A stretch of 64,000 nt of DNA from Moraxella haemolytica (GTDB lineage Bacteria > Pseudomonadota > Gammaproteobacteria > Pseudomonadales > Moraxellaceae): positions 248,001 to 312,000 of the forward strand of contig NZ_CP089974.1 in the NCBI RefSeq assembly GCF_030177935.1, written 5' to 3'. Position 1 is the stretch's first letter; the number at the start of each line of letters is the position of its first letter. This document shows positions 58,708 to 64,000 of the stretch, one piece after another. A program made the position numbers and the translations under genes. A model generated the notes under the pieces. The model ran no database searches. It was not told the origin of the DNA and was given only the letters and a program-made list of their open reading frames with translations.

Positions 58708-60030
58708 TTATCTTTGGTGGTTAAAATATTCGTGCAGTAACTTGATGAGATTGGCACATAACATCTTTAAGTCCTCATCGCTTATAATATAAGCAGGCAT
58801 GAGATAAACGAGTTTGCCAAAGGGTCGCACCCAAATGCCATATTTGGGCAATAGTCGCTGAAAGGTTGGCATATCTATCATCTGCTTCATCTCAATGACT
58901 GCAATTGCTCCAAGTACTCGCACATCATAGACCTCCTTCCATGAAATTAGCTGTTGTAGGTGGGTGTTTAGTTTGTTTTGCATTTTCTGTGCTACATAGG
59001 CACTGTCGTGCTGCCATACTAGGTCAATGCTGGCAGAAGCAATCGCACAAGCAAGCGGATTGCCCATAAAAGTTGGGCCGTGCATGAGTGCAGGGTAGGG
59101 GCTATTGTGTAGAGTGTCGGCGATTTTGGCTGTACTCATTACTGCTCCAAAACTCATATAACCCCCTGTCAATGCTTTACCCAGTGTCATGATATCAGGG
59201 CAGATATTAGCGTGGCTGACAGCGAACATCTGTCCGCTTCGTCCAAAGCCTGTGGCAATCTCATCGCAGATGAGTAATACATCGTAATACTGACACAAGG
59301 CGTGCAGATGTGCTAGATATTGGGGTGAATAAAACCGCATACCGCCTGCACCTTGCACGATAGGCTCGATGATGAACCCTGCTAGCTTGTCATGATACCG
59401 CCCAAAAAAATTATCCATCTGTAAGCGAGTATCATCATCTAGGGGTGTATCAAATCCCATCGGCGGTGCTGGCAAAAAGTACTGTACAGGTAATTGACTA
59501 CCATACAGGGTGTGCATGCTGTTCACAGGGTCGCAGACGCTCATGGCGTGCCAAGTATCGCCATGATAGCCAGAGTGTGTGCTACCGAAAGCATTTTTAT
59601 GTGGTGTGCCACGAGCCATTTGATATTGTAGTGCCATTTTTAGGGCGACTTCTACCGCCACGCTACCACTATCAGCATAAAAAATTTTGGTTAGGTTTTT
59701 TGGGGTGATGCCAAGCAGTTTTTGCCCAAGCTCTATGGCGGGCGTATGAGTCAGCCCACCGAACATTACATGGCTCATTTTACCGATTTGCTCTGTTACG
59801 GCTTGGTTTAAAATAGGGTGATTGTAGCCGTGAATGCTTGCCCACCATGATGACATGCCGTCAATCAGTGATGTGCCATCAGCCATATACAGACGCACGC
59901 CGTTGGCATGGCTAATGAGATGATTGTCATAGCTTGGTGGTAAGCTGGCGTATGGATGCCATAGATGTGTACGGTCAAAGGTGGTTAATTGGTCTAAGAT
60001 GTCAGGGTTGGTCAAATCATAAAGATTCAT
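58708..60030 (-). CDS. bioA: Adenosylmethionine-8-amino-7-oxononanoate aminotransferase
   Basis: A 440-residue class III aminotransferase. It has HLWHPYAS at the start, the catalytic Lys in MTLGKALTGGY and the Asp of DEIATGFGRSG. It converts 8-amino-7-oxononanoate to 7,8-diaminononanoate using S-adenosylmethionine as amino donor. It is first in a bioA-bioD unit. No BirA-like operator could be identified by eye in the upstream region (60031-60130). Confidence 0.97.
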   Translation of the reverse strand: MNLYDLTNPDILDQLTTFDRTHLWHPYASLPPSYDNHLISHANGVRLYMADGTSLIDGMSSWWASIHGYNHPILNQAVTEQIGKMSHVMFGGLTHTPAIELGQKLLGITPKNLTKIFYADSGSVAVEVALKMALQYQMARGTPHKNAFGSTHSGYHGDTWHAMSVCDPVNSMHTLYGSQLPVQYFLPAPPMGFDTPLDDDTRLQMDNFFGRYHDKLAGFIIEPIVQGAGGMRFYSPQYLAHLHALCQYYDVLLICDEIATGFGRSGQMFAVSHANICPDIMTLGKALTGGYMSFGAVMSTAKIADTLHNSPYPALMHGPTFMGNPLACAIASASIDLVWQHDSAYVAQKMQNKLNTHLQQLISWKEVYDVRVLGAIAVIEMKQMIDMPTFQRLLPKYGIWVRPFGKLVYLMPAYIISDEDLKMLCANLIKLLHEYFNHQR

Positions 60031-60136
60031 TTACATCTGCCCTAAAATATGTGTGGATTTGGGGTATTATAAAGGATTTACTAACTGTGGAACAATCTTT
60101 TTGGCAATCGGTCAAACCAAACAGACCGATCAATAA

Positions 60137-60162
60137 AAAAACCGCTCATCAAGAACGGTTTT
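60137..60162 (-). terminator. Intrinsic terminator of rsfS
   Basis: AAAACCG / CGGTTTT with an 11-nt loop. On the minus strand it is followed by a T run and lies about 50 bp after the rsfS stop. Confidence 0.75.
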
Positions 60163-60213
60163 ATCTATGATTTAAGCATGATGTATCTTAAAGCAGTTTG
60201 ACTGAAAGTCAAA

Positions 60214-60597
60214 TCATGCTTTTTGTACAGCCAAAGCTTGCAGTGCTTCGGGCGATGACCATAAGCCTTCTAGGTCATAGAATTCACGGGCTTCACGAGT
60301 CATGATATGCACGACTACCGCTCCTAAGTCCACAAGCGTCCAATCGCTGTCTTTGTCGCCTTCACGACCTAGTGGCATAAGCCCTGATTCCTTGGCTTTT
60401 GCTCCGAGCTTATCCGCCAGTGCTTTAACATGGCGTTTGGAGGTGGCATTGGCGATGATGATGCGTTCAGCTACTTCGGTTAAATGCTCTACTGTCATCA
60501 CGGTGATTTCGGTAGCTTTTAGGTCGTCTAGTGCTTCGGTAGCAAGGGCGACTTGTTCATCTAAAGTCAGTTTTTGGGTGTTGGTTTGGTTTGTCAT
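60214..60597 (-). CDS. rsfS: Ribosome silencing factor RsfS
   Basis: A 127-residue RsfS/Iojap protein. It has the core VALATEALDDLKATEITVM, a family signature ANATSKRHVKALAD and the tail WTLVDLGAVVVHIMTREAREFYDLEGLW (as VDLGAVVVHIM and REFYDLEGLW). It binds L14 and blocks subunit joining in starvation. It follows nadD by 50 bp, the common rsfS-nadD pairing. Confidence 0.96.
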   Translation of the reverse strand: MTNQTNTQKLTLDEQVALATEALDDLKATEITVMTVEHLTEVAERIIIANATSKRHVKALADKLGAKAKESGLMPLGREGDKDSDWTLVDLGAVVVHIMTREAREFYDLEGLWSSPEALQALAVQKA

Positions 60598-60647
60598 TGT
60601 AGATACTTTAAAATTTTTACCAGATAAACTGATTATTATAGCACATT

Positions 60648-61292
60648 TTAATCAGTTTCGCCATAAAGTGCGTTGCGGTAAATATAATCTAGCACACTGG
60701 GGGCTAAGCCCTCGCCTGCTTTTGGGTCTTTTTTGGCAATCTGTGTCCGAATTTGGCCAGATGACATGGCATAAATGGGGGTGTGGTCTTGATAAATTTT
60801 ACCGTTGTTATCCAAAAAATCACCCAGATTATCGGTTAAATTCTCCAAAATCTGTGGGCTAAATTCGCCATGTTGGATAAAATCACCACGCCAAAATGCC
60901 CAAATTTTGACAAAATCTAAAATCTCATTGCTATCTTTCCAAGTCGGTAGAGTGTACAGGCTGTCTTGCCCTAGGATAAAAATCAGTTGGTCGTTAGGGT
61001 GGGCTTGCCTAAGTAGTCGCACGGTATCAATGGTGTAGATGGGCGGTGTGCGGTCAAGTTCGCAGGTCTCAATGCCAATCGGCGTGCCATCGGTGGCAAG
61101 GCGTAACATGGTAAGGCGATGCTCATCAGTCGTAGGCTTACCCTTAAATGGGTTACCCTTGGTGGGCATGAGCGAGACGCTGATGGGGTCGGTGGCAGCC
61201 TGACTTAAAGCATGATGCACGCTCATTGCCATTGATAGATGTGATGAATGCACAGGGTCAAAGGAGCCACCAAGAAAGGCACGAATGGTCAT
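60648..61292 (-). CDS. nadD: Nicotinate-nucleotide adenylyltransferase
   Basis: A 214-residue nucleotidyltransferase. The ATP-binding motif GGSFDPVHSSHLSMA is near the N-terminus (residues 8-22), FILGQDSLYTLPTW is the middle motif, and MSSGQIRTQIA is the C-terminal one. It makes nicotinate adenine dinucleotide in NAD synthesis. It is first in a two-gene unit with rsfS. Confidence 0.97.
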   Translation of the reverse strand: MTIRAFLGGSFDPVHSSHLSMAMSVHHALSQAATDPISVSLMPTKGNPFKGKPTTDEHRLTMLRLATDGTPIGIETCELDRTPPIYTIDTVRLLRQAHPNDQLIFILGQDSLYTLPTWKDSNEILDFVKIWAFWRGDFIQHGEFSPQILENLTDNLGDFLDNNGKIYQDHTPIYAMSSGQIRTQIAKKDPKAGEGLAPSVLDYIYRNALYGETD

Positions 61293-61619
61293 GGCTGATT
61301 GGGTAAATGGATTTGTGCTAGTGTAGCAGAAGTTGGTTAGAGTGGCAAATGACCTAGCTTTCCGTCTTATTATGAAAGGAAAAAAAGAGAGGTTAATCTT
61401 TGATGGGCTTTGTAACTAGCCTTTGAATGTTGAAAAAGAGCGATAAATTAACAAAATGATAAAAACGATGAACATAACCTGTGTGATGATTGCCCATCGC
61501 CTAAGCAATCATCAGTGCTGATGAGATAATTTGTTTAAATAAACCTTAATGTTGCTTTAAAAATCACATCTTTACCCCATTAAGTCAATATCAATCAGAT
61601 AATCCATCAAAGGCAACCT
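61293..61619. other. Intergenic region between nadD and uvrA
   Basis: 327 bp without a credible gene. It contains a 9-bp inverted repeat GATGATTGC / GCAATCATC (61485-61493 and 61505-61513). No SOS-box-like site was recognised near uvrA. Confidence 0.55.
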
Positions 61620-64000
61620 ATGGCACACGAATTTATCAGCATTAAAGGTGCTCGTACGCACAACCTAAAAAATATCGATGTGGACATTCCACGAGATAAG
61701 CTTGTGGTGATTACAGGTCTTTCAGGTTCTGGAAAATCATCACTCGCTTTTGATACGCTTTATGCTGAAGGGCAACGCCGTTATGTCGAAAGTTTATCCG
61801 CTTATGCTCGCCAATTTTTAAGTCAGATGGATAAGCCTGAGGTGGATAGTATTGAGGGTCTTTCTCCTGCCATCGCCATTGAACAAAAATCCACCAACCA
61901 CAACCCTCGTTCTACCGTTGGTACGATTACCGAAGTCTATGATTACCTACGCCTACTATTTGCAAGAGTTGGTACACCCCATTGTCCAGAACATGACTTG
62001 CCAATGGTCGCCCAAACGGTCAGTGAAATGGTGGATGATATTCTTGCTAAACCTGATGGCACAAAACTGATGCTTCTAGCACCTGTTGTGCGTGAACGAA
62101 AGGGCGAGCATCTTGCCCTGTTGGAGAGGTTGCAGGCACAAGGTTTTACCAAATTTCGCATTGACGGTGCGGTCTACGATGTGGACGAGCTACCCACTCT
62201 TGCTAAGACGCACAAACACACCATTGAGGTGGTGGTGGATAGATTTAAGGTGCGAGATGATTTGGGTAATCGAGTGGCAGAAAGTTTGGAGACTGCCTTA
62301 AGATTGGGTAATGACATTGTCATCGTCCATCATATGGACGGGGCTGATGAAGCTGTTTTGTCCGCCAAGCATTCTTGTCCTGTCTGTGATAGGGTGGTTA
62401 GTGAGTTAGAGCCACGCCTTTTTAGTTTTAATAATCCTGCTGGGGCTTGCCCATCGTGTGATGGTCTGGGCAAGCGTCAGTATTTCTCTGCCGAGCGGAT
62501 TGTTGCCGAGCCTGCAAAATCCATCAATCAAGGGGCAATACATGGTTGGGACAAACGCCATGCTTATTATTTTGGGCTGTTGACCACAGTCTGTACGCAT
62601 TTTGGTATTGATATGGATAAGCCGTGGCAGGAATTACTCAAAAAAGAGCAAAACATCATCTTAAACGGTTCTGGCAAAGAAAAGATTGTCTTTAATTTTA
62701 CCGATGAAAGGGGGCGTAAGACAACTAAGACCGTACCGTTTGAGGGGATTTTACCTTATCTAGAACGCCGTTATCATAGCACTACCAGTAACATTGTGAG
62801 AGATGAGCTGGCTCAATACCTTTCGGATACTACTTGTAATGTCTGCAATGGTGTGCGTCTAAACGACATTGCTCGTCATGTCAAAGTGGACGGTCGTGGC
62901 GTGGGGGATATCATTCATCTTCCCATCGGTCAGGCATGGCAATATTATGAAAATCTGCACATTAGCGGACTTAAAGGCGAGGTGGCGGATAAGATTTTTA
63001 AAGAAATTCGTGAACGGTTGGGATTTTTGACTAAGGTGGGCTTAGAATATCTAACCCTTGCTCGTTCTGCTGAGACATTGTCAGGAGGTGAGGCACAGCG
63101 AATCCGTTTGGCAAGTCAAATCGGTGCAGGGCTCATGGGAGTCATGTATGTGCTTGATGAGCCGTCCATCGGACTGCACCAAAGAGATAATGACCGTTTG
63201 TTATCCACTCTAACGCATCTTAGGGATTTGGGCAACACGGTTATTGTCGTGGAGCATGACGAAGATGCCATCTGTATGGCAGATTATATCATTGATATTG
63301 GTGTGGGAGCAGGCGTGCATGGCGGAAGAGTGATTGCTGCAGGAACGGCAGATGAAATTGCCAAAAATAATGACTCCTTAACAGGGCAGTATTTGTCAGG
63401 TAAAAAACGCATTGAAGTCCCTAAAGTTCGTCATACTGCCAAGATGGGTGAGGTCAAAAAAGGCAAAAAGACGGTATCTGAACCTTTATATATCCGTCTA
63501 GAAGGAGCAAAAGGCAACAACCTAAAAAATGTTAATCTAGAAATTCCCATCGGTGTGATGACCTGCATCACAGGTGTGTCAGGCTCTGGCAAATCTACGC
63601 TCATCAATCGTACGCTCATGCCACTATCTGCCACATACCTAAATAATGCCACGACATTAGTACCCGAAAGTTACGATAAAATCACAGGGCTTGAGCATCT
63701 TGATAAGATGGTGGATATAGACCAAAGCCCCATTGGTCGTACCCCTCGTTCTAATCCTGCTACTTATACAGGGGTGTTTACGCTCATACGAGACCTATTC
63801 ACCCAAACGCCTGAGGCAAGAGCTAGGGGATATAAAGCAGGGCGTTTTAGCTTCAATGTTAAGGGTGGTCGCTGCGAGGCTTGTCAAGGCGATGGCATGA
63901 TTAAGGTGGAAATGCACTTTTTACCCGATATGTATGTGCCGTGCGATGTCTGTGATGGTAAACGCTACAATCGTGAGACGCTAGAGGTGCATTATAAAGG
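61620..64000 (+). CDS. uvrA: Excinuclease ABC subunit A (partial, 5' part)
   Basis: The first 793 codons of UvrA (normally about 940), open to the right edge. It has Walker A GLSGSGKS (33-40) and the second Walker [10 protein letters not shown] near 651-659, ABC signature [19 protein letters not shown] with the Walker [16 protein letters not shown], and zinc-finger cysteines in CPVCD...CPSC, CNVC and CEACQGDG...CDVCDG. It is the damage sensor of nucleotide excision repair. One oddity: the usual DIGPGAGxHGG segment reads [16 protein letters not shown] precedes the ATG. Confidence 0.97.
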   Translation, partial: MAHEFISIKGARTHNLKNIDVDIPRDKLVVITGLSGSGKSSLAFDTLYAEGQRRYVESLSAYARQFLSQMDKPEVDSIEGLSPAIAIEQKSTNHNPRSTVGTITEVYDYLRLLFARVGTPHCPEHDLPMVAQTVSEMVDDILAKPDGTKLMLLAPVVRERKGEHLALLERLQAQGFTKFRIDGAVYDVDELPTLAKTHKHTIEVVVDRFKVRDDLGNRVAESLETALRLGNDIVIVHHMDGADEAVLSAKHSCPVCDRVVSELEPRLFSFNNPAGACPSCDGLGKRQYFSAERIVAEPAKSINQGAIHGWDKRHAYYFGLLTTVCTHFGIDMDKPWQELLKKEQNIILNGSGKEKIVFNFTDERGRKTTKTVPFEGILPYLERRYHSTTSNIVRDELAQYLSDTTCNVCNGVRLNDIARHVKVDGRGVGDIIHLPIGQAWQYYENLHISGLKGEVADKIFKEIRERLGFLTKVGLEYLTLARSAETLSGGEAQRIRLASQIGAGLMGVMYVLDEPSIGLHQRDNDRLLSTLTHLRDLGNTVIVVEHDEDAICMADYIIDIGVGAGVHGGRVIAAGTADEIAKNNDSLTGQYLSGKKRIEVPKVRHTAKMGEVKKGKKTVSEPLYIRLEGAKGNNLKNVNLEIPIGVMTCITGVSGSGKSTLINRTLMPLSATYLNNATTLVPESYDKITGLEHLDKMVDIDQSPIGRTPRSNPATYTGVFTLIRDLFTQTPEARARGYKAGRFSFNVKGGRCEACQGDGMIKVEMHFLPDMYVPCDVCDGKRYNRETLEVHYK

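Noticed and set aside
61500-61619. SOS box upstream of uvrA
   Set aside because: No CTGT-N8-ACAG-like site was found by eye near the start.

Overview
The window is a chromosomal stretch from an AT-rich gammaproteobacterium, most likely Moraxella or a close relative in the Moraxellaceae. This rests on the order tRNA-Thr/Tyr/Gly/Thr, tuf, tRNA-Trp, secE, nusG, rplKAJL, rpoBC, and on the character of the proteins by recollection; no database search was possible. No rRNA, intact insertion sequence, prophage or CRISPR array was seen.

Layout. 0-3 kb: a small accessory cluster with an AraC-type regulator (cut by the window edge) divergent from an AhpD-like protein, a probable Tat-exported isochorismatase-family hydrolase and a TDT/SLAC1 transporter. 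3-21 kb: housekeeping genes (Ala-rich lipoprotein, trxA-rho, rluA-like, SulP transporter, bolA, YhiN-like flavoprotein, aat, trxB, ftsK, topA, rlmA). 21-28.2 kb: a defence island, a type I restriction-modification locus transcribed leftwards in the order hsdR, hsdS, abi (Abi_2/AbiF-like HEPN protein), hsdM, with a decayed DUF2493 gene at its left border. 28.3-35.2 kb: prfC, dgkA, polA, trpE. 35.2-39.5 kb: a second accessory island with a WYL regulator, a divergent XRE regulator and two decayed genes (a hydrophobic Gly/Ala-rich protein and an HNH-like membrane protein). 39.8-55 kb: tRNAs and the translation/transcription core. 55-64 kb: serA, gor, bioA-bioD, nadD-rsfS and the start of uvrA.

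The most interesting signal is the 121-bp gap between hsdS and abi. It holds its own near-consensus promoter (TTGCTC, 17 bp, TATAAT, with a perfect inverted repeat in the spacer). About 7 nt downstream begins an approximately 80-nt segment that can fold as an H-type pseudoknot or nested stems. That segment ends in a T6 run 3 nt before the abi start codon. This is the layout expected for an AbiF toxin with a cognate small structured RNA, here inside a type I R-M operon. The Abi protein carries two Rx4H (HEPN RNase) motifs.

The second candidate system is the WYL-regulated two-gene locus at 35.5-38.2 kb. Both effector genes are broken here (an in-frame stop in the first; about three frameshifts plus a stop in the second), yet the regulators and their nested palindromic operator look intact. 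Intact relatives in other genomes would be the place to learn what it does.
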